The notes under the pieces were generated by a model. The model made no database searches, was not told the origin of the DNA, and saw nothing but the letters and a program-made list of their open reading frames with translations. From Liolophura sinensis (Eukaryota > Mollusca > Polyplacophora > Chitonida > Chitonidae), in contig NC_088300.1 in NCBI RefSeq assembly GCF_032854445.1, positions 41,568,458 to 41,632,457 on the forward strand: a DNA stretch of 64,000 nucleotides, given 5' to 3'. Both the position numbers and the translations under genes were made by a program. Below are positions 22,659 to 35,635 of this stretch, one piece after another. Each line of letters begins with the position of its first letter. Positions within the stretch are counted from its first letter, which is position 1.

Positions 22659-24819
22659 CTATGATGATCGTTGCTGTGCACCCGCTGTTGTGGGTAATTG
22701 TGCCACCCGCTGTTTTCTTATCACTTCCATGGCCTTTGCTTTGTTCCACATCTCCATGTTAGCACTACTTAATCCAAAACTCAGAGACAACAACCTGAAA
22801 AATACATGACAAAATAGGTAACTCTGTCCAACTTTCCATCCACCATATCTGATAATAAAATAAAAACTAGCAGAGAAATAATACAAAGCAATGTTATGCA
22901 ATAATGAACTGGTGAGCCTGATTAAATTAGAAACAGATCAGATGACCTGAGCAATTCATTCCCTTTCCAGTCTGCATGTTTCCAAGAATATAAGGATACA
23001 ATACGACACTTCGAAAGTGCAACAAATCTGTTAATGATTCAGTAATTCTGGAGATATCACACAGTCATTAACTAATGCAATGCCAAAATACCAACAAACC
23101 AATGGACCAAAAAAACAGGTCTTAAGTGCAAAGCCTACAAGCTTGAAAACAAATTGGTAACAATGGACCTCATAGTTCTAGCAGAAGTACAGTTTGCACT
23201 TTCCAGCACAGTTGAGCAAAGACATGATGCAGTTCCTTACCTGACCAAGTTCAGCAACGCGTGAAAATCATCAACTGTCATACTCTTAGGGTCATCTTTT
23301 CTGATGTCTACAAAGTCATCCTGGATTTTCTGTACAATATAAAATACAATTATCTAAATTATTAGTTAAATTAGTTAAATTTCAAAAAATATGACGGCAA
23401 TGAAGTTGTGTTTTCAACATATATATGCAATGAACTGGCATGCACTTAGGTGACACATAACATGTCAGCCAATATAACAGTTAATATCTCTGGGTAATAC
23501 CTTTTGTATATCCTCGCCCATGTTATAATCTGTATATTTCATAACAGTGATGTACACTCGTAGCTTGTGCAGGTTCTCTGGTGTCAGAACACTGTCCAGC
23601 TCTGTGTAGTATGTCCTCATATCCTCTGGTAAAGTCATAGGGCACAAGGGAATATGACAGTCACTCTGCGAATCAAATGCACACTGTATGAACAGAAAGG
23701 CTGTGAGATCTCTTGAAACATGTTTAGAGTCCTTCATTTTCAATTCTGTATTTTCTGTAACAGGCTGCTGAGGTAACAGTAAATGTGAGAAATCAACTGT
23801 GATGAATGCCAAATGAATGACGGCTGTCATTTGAATGAGTGAGTGAGTGCTTGGGGTTTAACGTCGTACTCAACAATTTTTCAGTCATATGACGACGAAG
23901 GAATCATTAGGGTGCATGCACGTGTAATGTGCCTCCTTGTTGCAGGACGGATTTCCACCGCTCTTTTATTTAGTGCTGCATCACTGAGACGACTTACCGA
24001 AGGCAAGTAAGCCGCCCCGCCCGAGCCATTATACTGATACGGGTCAACCAGTCGTTGCACTATCCCCTTCATGCTGAACGCCAAGCGAGGAAGTTACAAC
24101 TTCCTCTTTTAAAGTCTTAGGTGTGACTCGACCAAGGATTGATCCTGGATCTACCGGTCCCGAAGCGGACGCTCTACCAACTGTGCTATCCGGGCCGGTC
24201 GGCTGTCATTTGAAGTCAGTTGTTCACATTGGTATACTGTATTTAATACTCAGGAAACAGTTGTATGAAGACACAATATCAACGAAGTGCATGTAACATC
24301 AACAATCTGGCAAATACATTTTTTAAAAAAGTCTAGTTCTTTAAATTAGGATGCAAGCATAACTCACAGGTAGTAACGATTTCCCCTCAGACAAGGTAAG
24401 CACAGGTACACTGGCGGGGAAGTCCTGTTTGTGATAACAGAAATCATACTCTACTTTCTGCCACACAATCAGGTTACCAAGGGCTGTGACGTTCTGTACA
24501 CCTGGAAATAGAATCAATTTACAGATGAATAAGTGTAAATAAAGCATTTAATTCCAGCCTATGAATGTCTTTTTTTTTTTTAACAAAACCTATGGTGATG
24601 AAGTCAATTTCTCCTGTGTCGAATAATCCTGAATATATATATATATATATATATACTATAGAAGAGACATGACAAACTCAACTTGTTGATTTAGCTCACT
24701 AGTTTCATAGTATCGTGAAGGATCTTCAGAGCTTTTTTTATTTCAACGTATCTTGCAACAGCTATATATACATGCAGGTTCTTTTATTTCTCTGGTTTGA
24801 GCTTTATTCACCAAAAATT

Positions 24820-24870
<51 letters not shown>

Positions 24871-27800
24871 TATTTGATCAAGGGTTTAACACTGTTCTCG
24901 CGGAAATCTTTCTTTATTCAAGGTTCGTAAACACGTTACTATACAGCATCAGAGCTTGTTTTGCTTAGACAATCAAGTATATACCAGGCCTAGCTAATTG
25001 GCCTGCAGAGAATCCAGGTCTCGATGATTTGGCCCAGGTATTAGGTCAGGAGGTTTGACAGGTCAAACCCGCTGCCCTACACTATGATATATAAGTGGAG
25101 ATTTGGATACTGTAGAACAAAGCATTGATTATACCCGGCCGGAGAGGAAGCCAACATGAGCTGGACTTGAACTCCCAGCGACCGCATGATGGTATTTGAG
25201 GTGACAAAAGCACTAGGATCGCCTGTCGTAATTAGTTATTTGCCTGTAAAGATTTGGCCATTTAAGACACAGAATACCTGTACTTACCTGTGTTGTCTAG
25301 ATGTCCTGCTTCCAGACAAGTTTCATCCACCATCAGGTGTGTGTCGGCACTCAGCTGTAGCATGCCACTCTTCACACGGTTAGCAGAGTAATCCTTCTCC
25401 GGGGAGAACTTGGCCTGGTTCATGACGGACAGGGTCATAGGTAACTGATGAGACTGAAAAACAACATGAACAAGTGTTCACTTCCATGGATGAGTATTAC
25501 AATACATCATTCATTTTATTCATTTCATTTGTGTTTAAAGGGATACAGAATCAAAGCTGACTGGTTGACAGTGGACTCTGGGTTTCCTGGGTTCAACAAT
25601 GCAGCCTTGGTTCACTTTAACGCGCCATGCTTAAAATTCAGCACTGCGTGGTGGTGGTGTGTGTTACCCACACACGAAAATCAAATCTATTTATATGATA
25701 TATATAAGGAAAATGGCTATCTAGTTACCATGACAACTGCAAAAATGGACAAATGTGAGTTGTGACACATCGTTATCTGTGTATCTACCAAAAATTAAAA
25801 CTGTAGAAAACTGTTGGAGTTATAACACATCGTCATCTGTGTATGTATCCACCAAAAATAGCTAAAACAATACGCTCCGCCTAATGGCGGATGCGTATGA
25901 AAAAGGGGCTAAGGTACCCCAGAGGGAAACTAAGGACATGTTTGGTGTGTTAGTTTGGGTAATTAAGAGGAAAATTTTGCATGTTCTACACCAAGATAAT
26001 GAGCTAATTAAGGGTATAGCATGTTTAGCTGGTGTATAATCTTTGATGAGTTCTGTATATTTACTGTGACGGTTTGCTTATTGCAGACTTGAACAAATGT
26101 CACATATATGTATACCGATGCCCTAAAATATTCGTGACAGGAGCAATCTTGAATTCATCGCGTTCGACAGCTGTTCTAGACCTGCAGGGATCATGAGATG
26201 ATGCAGATTTTCAAGTTGTCATGCTGTAATTTTAATAAAGGGGTGCTTGTTCACGAATTTCTCACTGTAAGTGGTCTTGGGATTCCACATCCGCTTTCTT
26301 CGTTCACACCACCACCAGGCATTTCATGGCCAGCCACTTTGCCATGCAAAAGCATGCTGACAATGGTTGACACAGAAAGACAGAATAAACAGGTCACCAT
26401 TTGGAAACCCTTTGCGTGCGACACTTAAGCTATATTAACTCTCAACTTGGGGGTTTCCTACTAAATCCTCGCTGTAATGTGAATGCTAAAATAGTGGATA
26501 GGTATTTTCTACATGTTTGGCATACAAAATATGTCAAAATTGTACAAGTAGGCAGGTCTGGGCTATGTATGGGCAGGACTTAAACAAAAACTGAGGTGAT
26601 CCAATATGATATAAAAGACTGAAATGTTCATTGTAAAGCAATACAGAAGTAAAGATGATGTAAGAAACAATCATTTATGTGTATGAAATTATAAACATTT
26701 ACATGGTACAAGATCATCTTTGTGATCACCTGAGCTCAATTTGATTTGATTTATTTATTTGATTGGTGTTTTACACCGTACTCAAGAGTATTTCACTTAT
26801 ACGACAGCGGCCAGCATTATGGTGGGAGGAAACCGGGCACAGCCCCGGGGAATCCCACGACCATCCGCAGGTTGCTGGCAGACCTTCCCTCGTACGGCCG
26901 GAGAGGAAGCCAGCATGAGCTGGTCTTGAACTCACAGCGACTGCATTGGTGAGAGACTCCATTGCGCTGCGCTAGCACGCTAACCGACTGAGTCACGGAG
27001 GCCCTGAGCTCAATTTGAGGTCATGTTTATTTTGAGAATGAATGTCTGAATATTTTGACCCCTTGATCTAACCACAATTTGACATCTGTGACTCAGTTTC
27101 AAGTTTTCTCCTATCTTCCCACGTTTATTTGGTCAGAAAAGGGTGTCTTACAGACACTGAAACGCCCCCTGGCTAAACCTATAACAACCAATTTAGAGCG
27201 TGAATCAACACCCCTTGTATCCCAATAAGGATCAACAGACAAATATCAACCAACTATCCACAACCTGCTGTTTTCCAATGATTTGCTTACAGAATATAAC
27301 GCAGCATCTAGGTGTTCTTCTATTGACTAGGGTCTTCTTAGGGAAATGGAGACTACTTCTCATGTGTCTTACTCCGGTGCCCATACAGCTTTTGCTTTGA
27401 ACCCTTCCCTTCTACACTTTAAATCACATCGAAATCCTCACCACTGACCTTAGTGACTAGATTAGACAGTAGGTGATAAAACAGCTTTGGGTAAGCTCTC
27501 TGTTCCTTAGGAACTCCTGATAAATTGATGCTAAATTTACCAAGAGGCATCACATCTGCTCTGGCATACCTACAAAAGTAACAAATTGGTCTTCTTTATT
27601 ACTCTGATTTCTCAAACTTTTCACACATGAAAGAACAACTTAGAGTACAATTTATGCACGTTTTTAATTTGATTTTAATGACAGAACTATACTGCTTGAA
27701 TAAACCCCTTGTAAATATGCAGAAAGTTTGAAGAATTACAGTTATCATTGTACAACATAATTACACATGAACAGTATCTTGTGCAACCGGTTAACATCTC

Positions 27801-30800
27801 CAAGGTTTCGCATTACCTCTGCCCAAAATACTGCAAGTTGCGCCAAAATTCATCACATAAAAGAATGTGAATGTTTTGTTTATTTTAATGAAATTTATTT
27901 AACATAACAATACAGTGTAACATGAATTATTTTACAGGTTCATTATGCATAGAGACGTTAATCTGGCTGAAAATATGAGGAAAATGAATTAAGAGCATTC
28001 TTAAGTCCTGATTTCTATTTCAATCCTAAACTTTTATGTGGAGAAGATAATGTCAGATGTCTTACACTGATGCCAGGAGGTGACACAGCATGTACTCTGC
28101 AGCTAAGGCGTCTCCCAGTAAGGCATGCTGTAAGACAGACAGGAGTTGAGATCTCAATGCTGCAGCTTTTGATATCACATCATCCTTCACTGAAAACAGA
28201 GAAAGCTCGCAATTCATACATGTATTCCGCATTATTGCAAGAATACACAAAAAATATTCTCTTTTTATCAAAACTCGTTATTTAACTTTGATCGCCTGTA
28301 GGAGACGCACGAATGCAAAACTTCAATACTGAAGTCATGAAGTTGATATGCACACTGCAATTCAATAACGGAATATCCCCCTTGTGTTAATGTTCTGCAC
28401 ATATGTGCAGAACTTGAGCTCAATACATGCAGTACTTTTTAAAATACCACCACCCATGACATTTTGTTTAACACTGCTTCCCTGTTATTTGACGCCAATG
28501 CAAATGCTCAGGGCATGACATGAGCTAACAAACAACAAAAAAACTTGTCTACAACAATATCTATACAGTACTCAAAAAGTTACTTAACATTTGACATTTT
28601 TTAAATAATATGTGCTTTTGTGAAATTCTATGATACTATTTCACCAGAGTTTCTTACACGAAGGTCAACTTCCCAGTAATCTCTGATGAATATATCACAC
28701 TTTACTTGCTACTTCTTTTCAATGGAAAAATTCACGAACAGATTATCTTTTCGGATACAACATCACTATGCATAGCCCGACTCACAACTCACATTTTTGC
28801 TTATCTTCTGCATGGTCTTCTATCAATGGGTTGTTGTGTTGCAGCCTTTTGGTGAGTATAACATGAAGCCTGGGTACAAGTGAGGGGGGAGGAGCATGAG
28901 CTGCTCTCTCTTCTGTTGACATCTCAGCTACAGCTACCATTTCAGTCTCATCGCTGAAACAGACGGACAAATTAACCTGTTAAAGAATTCATTCATATTT
29001 TGTTTTCTTTCATTCATTTTATTCACCAAAGAGTAAATTATGAATGGGTAAAAGAATCAATACCCAAGCTTTCAAGCCAAATTACGAATACTTCCGCTGC
29101 ATGTACATCACAACAAGACATTTTGAACCTTGTCATGTCGTTATAATCTAAAGACCGATCCATGCTGACAAAATAAGGTAAATATCATGAAGCAGCATGA
29201 AGTTAACATCAAAACTACGGCCACAAAGCACGGAAACACTACACAGTGTAAAACAGGGGTAGAAACGATACAATAATTAATCCACATCCGTATTCTGGGA
29301 ATCTACAGAACTACACAGATGCAATGCCGTAAAAATTATATCTTGCAGTATCTTTGATCTCCGAAACAATTCAGTAATAATATGAGTTCAAACTCAAAAG
29401 TTATCCTAAAAATGTCTGCCAACATACTGAATTTTCACGACACTAGCTCATGTAACTGTTAAGACACAAATCATTTCTATATACAACTTTTCTGTCACCA
29501 GGTCAGTAAATAGCCTGCTATCAAGAAGTGTTACCTGTTGTCAAAGTATGCTAAGGCGGGTTCCACAGACAAAATTCCAAAAAACTCTACACAGTCATTC
29601 ACCTTAAAGGTCTCCTCATTGTCATAAACCTGAAACAACATTTATGTGGAATATCATATTTTCACAAGAAAAAAAAAAGACAGCAGACCCAATGGGACAT
29701 TGTTTTGAGATTCATCTCAAACTTGTCTAGTTTGAGGTGGCATGTATTTATAAAAATAGGTGCAAATTCAACAAAGAGCAACCAAAAATAGTTCACAGGC
29801 ATTTTAACACATACCAGTTGTATTTATTTTTCCCATATTGCTATACATGTAGGTGATATCAGAAACCCTCAATTAAAACTCACCTTAACAAGACATGCTG
29901 GGCCAGTTTCTCCTTTTAGTGGGAAGTTCAGATCTATGCCACCTGCAACTGATGACCCTATAACAGAATTATTGATTGGTGTTTTACGCTCTACGTAAGA
30001 ATATTTCACTTATATGGCGGCGGCCAGGAAGGGAGGAAATCTGGTTCGGCGGGAGGAAATCTGGTTCGACAGGAGGAAACCTGGTTCAGGGAAACCCAAG
30101 GCCAACAACAGAATTAACACATGCACATCTGCATTTAATTAAAACTAAGACCACCACTACAAACCTTTATTCCACTCATAAGGCCACTATTAAAAATATG
30201 TTTGTTGGGCATAACCTGATTCTGACCCTCCAAGAGAAAGGAGCTCTTGGGAGGATTTTCACATGAGCTGTTTTATTAAGTAATTTCCAGTAGTTTTAAG
30301 TCCACTATTTTCATTAGCCAGCATAAAAAGTTAAGAATTTCCCACTGACTGAACCTATATTTTCAGACAGAAATTTTTAACTAAGGTGCCACAGTCTGCC
30401 TTGAAAAGTGTAAAATGAAGACAATAAATTCAAATATTATATAGCCTCTCGAGATGTCAACAATCTTCTTCTTCACAGAGTAGCCACAAAGTACATACCT
30501 GCCTGTTGGGTCGTCCTTGTTCGCTTAGCATCACTGGAGTCGTTCTGCTCCGTGTCCATTGTTCCAGCAGTGTTTTCAGGTAAAGGTGAAGACGTTTCCA
30601 TATTTGCTGCTCCATTGCCACAGGTGTTCCCTTTCTCCACTTCTCTGCTCCGCTTACAGTGATTGGTTGAGTGTGAGGGGGATGCAGAGACTTTGGTCTG
30701 ACCAGATTCTGAGTATGATTGGACAGAGTTAAGGAGACAACATAGACAACTATTTCCAGATTAAAAAATCAACACAAACTTGAGAAACATGAAATACACG

Positions 30801-33800
30801 ACAGTCTTAACTGTTTATAAGGGGGCCTCAATGACTAGCATGCCAGCGAGGCACAGTGAACCAGGATAGGGATATTGCAATTTTACCATAAAAAGATCTG
30901 AAGGTCAAACTGCTAAATACTGTATGTAACAAAAATGTAATACTGATAAGGAATAAAGTGGACTTGAACCAGAGATCTAGTGTGCGTTAGTTTTCCAAAA
31001 AAAAAGAAGAAAAAAATAAATTCGCCACGTACTGTGGACTAGCATAGAGACTAGGAGGCTTTGATCTTCTGTTGATAGAGGAGGACAAAAGACAAAAAGA
31101 ATACATGTTGAGAAGCTGTTGACCCTTCCCACAGTAAACTGCAGTCAATGGTTTCATGCAGTGTAGCATAAAGCTACTGTGTTATTTACATAAGACGCTT
31201 TTATCAAATTTTTGTTGGTATTTTGGTCATAACATGAAAACAATACAAAGTACAAAAATAATTCTTGCAGATCTGTATGTCAAGGAGCACCAGAGAGTGT
31301 GTTTGTTAAATGATTTTAAGCAGTTTTAAAAATGGACCTATTTTTTGAGACAAGTTCATTGGTCAGTTTTGGCCTTATTTGCATATCAAACTCAAATTTT
31401 TTACAATGTAGGTAGGGCATTCCACCAAAAACTGTAGACGAAAAGTTCATCTTGATATGTTTAGCCATTTTGGAGAAGATTTTTTTAGCGTATCAATAAA
31501 ATTTAAAATGGTCGCTAAATCATGTGACTGGTAAAAACAACATGATGTTCCTTATTAAGACTCCAAAGTTTGGTTTTTCTACCTTTACCAGTTTTGAAGA
31601 TATTGCAATTTTCCGACTTGACCAAGAATAATAATAATCCAAACAATTTCAAGAGGTGTCCCTCTAGGATACTAGCGTGGACCCTTAATGAATTCCTTTA
31701 TAAGCATTTTTCAACACAAAACCTATTTCAGTTATGGATTGGGAGAAGGAACAAGGAAAGGATATAGTTTTAACCCATTCTGACTCCCCAGGGATGGGTA
31801 TACAGTACAAAGTCTGTCTGTCCAGGGTCACTGTCTGAGGGCTCGCCAACCGCAATACCTGCTTAGGCTGAAGTGACATGCAAAAGAACAAAACAAACTG
31901 TTGACCGAAGGAAACACAGCTTATAATTCCTTGTGTAAAAGACTTTTCTTGGAGATGGTAAACTTCACTTTCTGGACAACATTCAAATGTCAAAACAGGA
32001 CACAGTCCTACTGTACTCACTGAAAGGTGTTGGGTGACCTTTGCTGACATTAATTTACTTGTCTTCACAATGCTCCAGAGCCACAAATGACAAATCATTA
32101 CTTTAGCAACTTACAGTTCACAAACGTTAACCTCCTCAGTTTTCTCCATCATTCGTCTACTCTATTAGAAATAATTTTTTGAGAGACTTTTTTTCAGATA
32201 CGCATTTTATATTAAATGTATTCCAAAACAGTCGCCTAGCATTTTTTACAGGACACACGACACAGCAGGACTACCTCTAGCGATAAAAAGAGTTCAATAT
32301 CTCCCCTATTTACTTATGATATATATTGTTTGTTTTTGTACTGAGCTAACATCATTCAGTGGTAACAGCAGATGGCAGGCTTACCCCACACTGAGCAATG
32401 TCTCCATATTTACCACACTTTAGACTGGTTTTCCCAGACTCTAGGTCTGCCACTTCATACACACCCAGGTAAAACTCTGGGTCAAACATGTCTTGTACCA
32501 TGCATCTGAACCGGACAACACTGTTAGCTCTTAGCTCATGGAGAGGGCTGTCATTCAGGCTAGGTACCTGGAACATGTCAACACAATAATGTCAAGAACA
32601 ACTGTATAAAAAAAAAAGTTACCTAGCAACGCAACTCACTACAAAACAGTACGTCTAATTCAAACATCCTTTTAATTAAATAATTTCAAATTTTAACCAG
32701 GAAAACAAATTTTAAAAGTTAATAAATTGCTCTCTTTTTAAAATGTTTCAATTGAAGTTATTTATCCATTCATTCACTGAGCCAGCACTGTCAGTTACGA
32801 GCAATTCAGGGCCTCTTCAGGAAATTTTCTGGCACACCTATCTAAATTAACTGCAGTTAGCAGAAGGAAATATTCAATAGGATGACAAAAAGATGAAGGC
32901 TATAACAAAATACACTTGTGATAGAGATGAAAAAAAAAAATGCTTGTTAACATCTTAGTGAAAGTCAGACTTTGATTATCGATACAGATATGGCATACCA
33001 AGACACTGAAAAATGCTTTAAATTTACAAGAACCAAAATGAAAAACCACCTTTATGTATATGTTTGATTCTTGTGCCCAGCCACAACTTACATTTCTTGC
33101 CTTGCAACATACCACTAATTTGATTATTGAACTGGACTGAGACAAAATATCAAATTCAGTCAAGTTGCTTCATTTGAACTTCGGCCCACATACATACCCA
33201 AGATACAGCTTTGCCTGATTTCAGTCTCTCAGTAAAATAATCACTGACATATTGAGAATACTGGTTGCCATGTTTCTCTGAAAAACAGAGGTACAATATT
33301 TATACTCAAGAAGTCTCAAGTCAAGAACTGAACTGATTGCAATTCTCAGAATATATCAGCTAAGGAATGTCTGAGAGTGGGTGTTTAACGAAAACAGGCA
33401 TCGACTCAAACAAGACTGGCTAGACCACTGAACTGTTGATATTCTGAAGTGTGATGAATAATTTTCTGTGTTCATATTGGTGAAACTTTCACTTCAATCC
33501 AGACATATACATTTACATCCCAAGATGTTAACTTGGCCCTTCATGCCACTTTCCGTTGCTGAAACTTGCAGGCCTGATCTTAAACCATCAGATCACTCCA
33601 ATCTGCCTTCCTTGAAGAAGTCCAAGAGCTTATAAGCATAATTTACACTTCTGAAATGCCTAACACACATTTACATTAAAAATAGGCCTACCAAATAAGT
33701 ATTAAAAATTAAGATACACATTTCATGTTGATAGGCCTAATCATTTGCAAATTGAGTATGGGGGATAGCTCTGTTTGGGTTAAACTGTGCAAAATGTACT

Positions 33801-35349
33801 ATACTCTTACCTGAAAAGCTATCATGGAGGACAAGTGGAAAAACTGTTTATTCCAAACTAAAATCCATGTTAGCTTGAGAAGAATAGTTCTTTCTCAAAT
33901 AAAAATGCTTCCTTACACCTACAGCATGTTTCATTTCTGCATGGCTTATAGTTTAAGATAAACTGTTTTCTCCGATTAGCCTTGGCCAGTACTCTTAAGA
34001 CATAGGCCTGCAATCCTCTGCCAATCTGGACAAGTACTGTACTGCCAGAAAAAATATATTTATCTGGATCAATGTAGTCCTATATAATATGACAATTTTA
34101 AACAATGACAATGCCAAATACAATATTTTTAATGCATGTTTCCATATGACTGATATTACCACATGTACTTTCGAATCAGGAAAATGTGATTTACATTTTG
34201 GCACAGGGTGCATTCATTATGTGGCACACCTAGTCCATCTCCATGAACTCTGCGTGCTATTTAAAATTCTGACATTCATTGTAACACGGAGTCCATCGCC
34301 GACTCTCAAACAATTCGCTGCACATCTGCACACTCCAACTCGCTGGAGCCGATCTCAATGAGGTTCGTGCTCACGGCACCCAAACTTACCCGCACTAAAA
34401 ATAGAAGATATTGTTTTACACCTTTTTAACTGAATTAAGAAGGTTGAATTTGTCCTTGCTGACGGCAACTGAAATACAATAGTTTTCTTGATGATTTCAA
34501 TGCCAAAACTCATATGCATTATAAATCCAGAAGTAGGTCACATGAGACTTCAAAAAGACACTCGATTCCGCTACAGTTCTAGCACTCAATGTGATCAGCA
34601 TGCAGCCAGTTATTTATTTCCATAGGCGCAGATGGTAAATTGTGGGGATAGAATTAGACATTCTACCATATAAAATTACACATAAATGAGCAGAGGAGGT
34701 GAGTTAGACTGCGATAACTTAGGAGACGGGAGTTTGATATTTTTTGAGAGGCGTTGACAGACTCAGTGTTACGATGAATGTCAGAATATTAAGACAACTC
34801 ACTGAATCAATCTAGATGGACTAGTGGTGCACCCCTAACCACGTACATCTTTCAAAATGACGTTTCCTTTTCTGACATCTGTTGTATGATTTCAGCTCAC
34901 AGCCCTGGTAGGTCATTCTGCTATATGTTTTGAAATTATCAATTTACAAACCACCCAACAATAATCTGTCTATGACACCTGAAAGATGGATTAATAAACT
35001 GATAAAGAAATTGAATTAAACATTTTTCTTGTCCTGTACGTCAAACAACCTCACAGACAAGAAAACATTACTTTCAACTCCTTATTCCATCTGTAGACAT
35101 TTAACTCTACGTTAAATTGGTGTGGATGCTGGCCGCAGGATTTTTCAACATCCATATAGGCCTAATATAGCCAATGGTCTGCTACGTAGCCGAAGTGGTG
35201 CATGCAAAAAAGACATAAACATTACAACCAGATCACAGCCAGAAATTCACGAAGCTTAAAGACACACTGTGGTTTCCATATATGCCATTACCATATAAAT
35301 TTTGGATAATATCCAACGGGCTATTCAACCAATCTTCTAATCCAGGCAT
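22659..35349 (-). CDS. MCMBP: Mini-chromosome maintenance complex-binding protein, 15 coding exons, complete
   Basis: MCMBP binds MCM3-7 and helps assemble and unload the replicative helicase in the nucleus. Coding exons in transcript order: 35349-35292, 33277-33198, 32567-32385, 31867-31766, 30712-30499, 29957-29884, 29629-29535, 28953-28793, 28189-28066, 27569-27449, 25453-25288, 24501-24368, 23665-23501, 23329-23241, 22794-22659. All phases match. The product is 633 aa against 642 in human. Family signatures: start [22 protein letters not shown] then [91 protein letters not shown]. The part around residues 145-210 (KRSREVEKG and Ser/Thr-rich) looks disordered, as in the family. Intron 4 looks U12-type. 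Confidence 0.97.
23836..24199 (-). mobile_element. Second tRNA-derived SINE family, full length with 15-bp target-site duplication
   Basis: Bounded by identical direct repeats 'cggctgtcatttgaa' at 23821-23835 and 24200-24214. On the minus strand it begins with a tRNA-like head (gcccggatagcacagttggt, then agagcg...) and ends in 'ggtttaacgtcgtactcaac' reversed. Its sequence differs from the common SINE. The perfect duplication indicates a recent insertion into the MCMBP intron, in sense. Confidence 0.93.
24632..24865. repeat. Two AT dinucleotide microsatellites
   Basis: Runs of (AT)n at about 24634-24655 and about 24829-24866, 170 bp apart, in the MCMBP intron. They can pair with each other as well as with themselves. 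Confidence 0.9.
25137..25188 (-). mobile_element. SINE fragment, head-proximal part of the common family
   Basis: It contains 'cggccggagaggaagccaac' and the antisense box B region (cttgaactcccagcgaccgc). Tail and far head are missing. It lies in an MCMBP intron, in sense. Confidence 0.8.
26745..27003 (-). mobile_element. SINE, common family, full length with 15-bp target-site duplication
   Basis: Perfect direct repeats 'ctgagctcaatttga' flank it at 26730-26744 and 27004-27018. The tail is at the left ('tttgatttatttatttgatt') and the tRNA-like head at the right (gagtcacggaggccc). It is in sense with MCMBP. Confidence 0.96.
27650..27743 (-). mobile_element. MITE-like element, truncated copy
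   Basis: The reverse complement reads 'ctgtaattcttcaaactttc' then 'gcatatttacaaggggtttattcaagca', matching the left half of the copies at 19124 and 55334. It lies in an MCMBP intron. Confidence 0.7.
29970..30107 (-). mobile_element. SINE, common family, 3' half with internal duplication
   Basis: It starts with the tail motif 'attggtgttttacgctctac' and continues through 'cacttatatggcggcggcca'. The 'ggcgggaggaaatctggttc' part then occurs about three times in a row, so the body was locally duplicated. The head is missing. It begins 12 bp from the MCMBP exon at 29884-29957, inside the intron next to its acceptor. Confidence 0.85.
30713..31765 (-). other. MCMBP: Candidate U12-type AT-AC intron in MCMBP
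   Basis: On the minus strand the intron begins ATATCCTTTCC directly after the codons for WVKT. It ends ...AATCATAC before TCAGAATCTGG. A perfect U12 branch element TCCTTAAC lies about 15 nt before the AC (30728-30735). Only the AT-AC boundaries keep frame: WVKT then SESGQTK, followed by a KRS stretch that lines up with vertebrate MCMBP. Using the nearby AG instead would break the frame after this donor. Confidence 0.85.
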
Positions 35350-35426
35350 TTTCTCGACTGACTCCGAAATACAACACACACTTCTTCGACTATCACCACA
35401 CACAATTAACTCGCGTGGACTTCACA

Positions 35427-35438
35427 TTTGGCGGGAAA
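35427..35438. promoter_or_regulatory. Consensus E2F site
   Basis: TTTGGCGGGAAA matches the E2F/DP consensus (TTTSSCGC-type core with flanking AAA). It is 78 bp upstream of the MCMBP start codon. Vertebrate replication genes, including the MCM family, are commonly E2F targets, so S-phase regulation of MCMBP is a reasonable inference. Confidence 0.7.
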
Positions 35439-35600
35439 TGTGCTCTCGTGCCATCGAGATTTATCTATTGACGGTTGTTATTTGTAAATGTCTTTGAAAT
35501 AATTAATAAAAGAACTCAATAGATTTTATTTTGACATTAACGGTTTATAAAGTTTGTTCATTGTTTCATCAATAAAATGTTTGAGCCGCGTCGTGACGCT

Positions 35601-35609
35601 ACTTCCGGC
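35601..35609 (-). promoter_or_regulatory. ETS/GABP-type site
   Basis: The minus strand reads GCCGGAAGT, 27 bp before the SEC23IP start codon. A TGACG half-CRE lies just upstream at 35593-35597. Both are common in TATA-less bidirectional housekeeping promoters. Confidence 0.5.
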
Positions 35610-35635
35610 ACAACACTCGACGTGGAGAAGTGAAA

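Larger units (their letters stand above)
35350..35635. promoter_or_regulatory. Putative bidirectional promoter of MCMBP and SEC23IP
   Basis: Only 286 bp separate the two start codons, so both 5' UTRs and the core promoter must overlap or lie within introns of 5' UTR exons not recognised here. The spacer contains an E2F consensus near MCMBP and an ETS-type site with a nearby TGACG element near SEC23IP. There is no TATA box, which fits a housekeeping divergent promoter. Confidence 0.75.
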
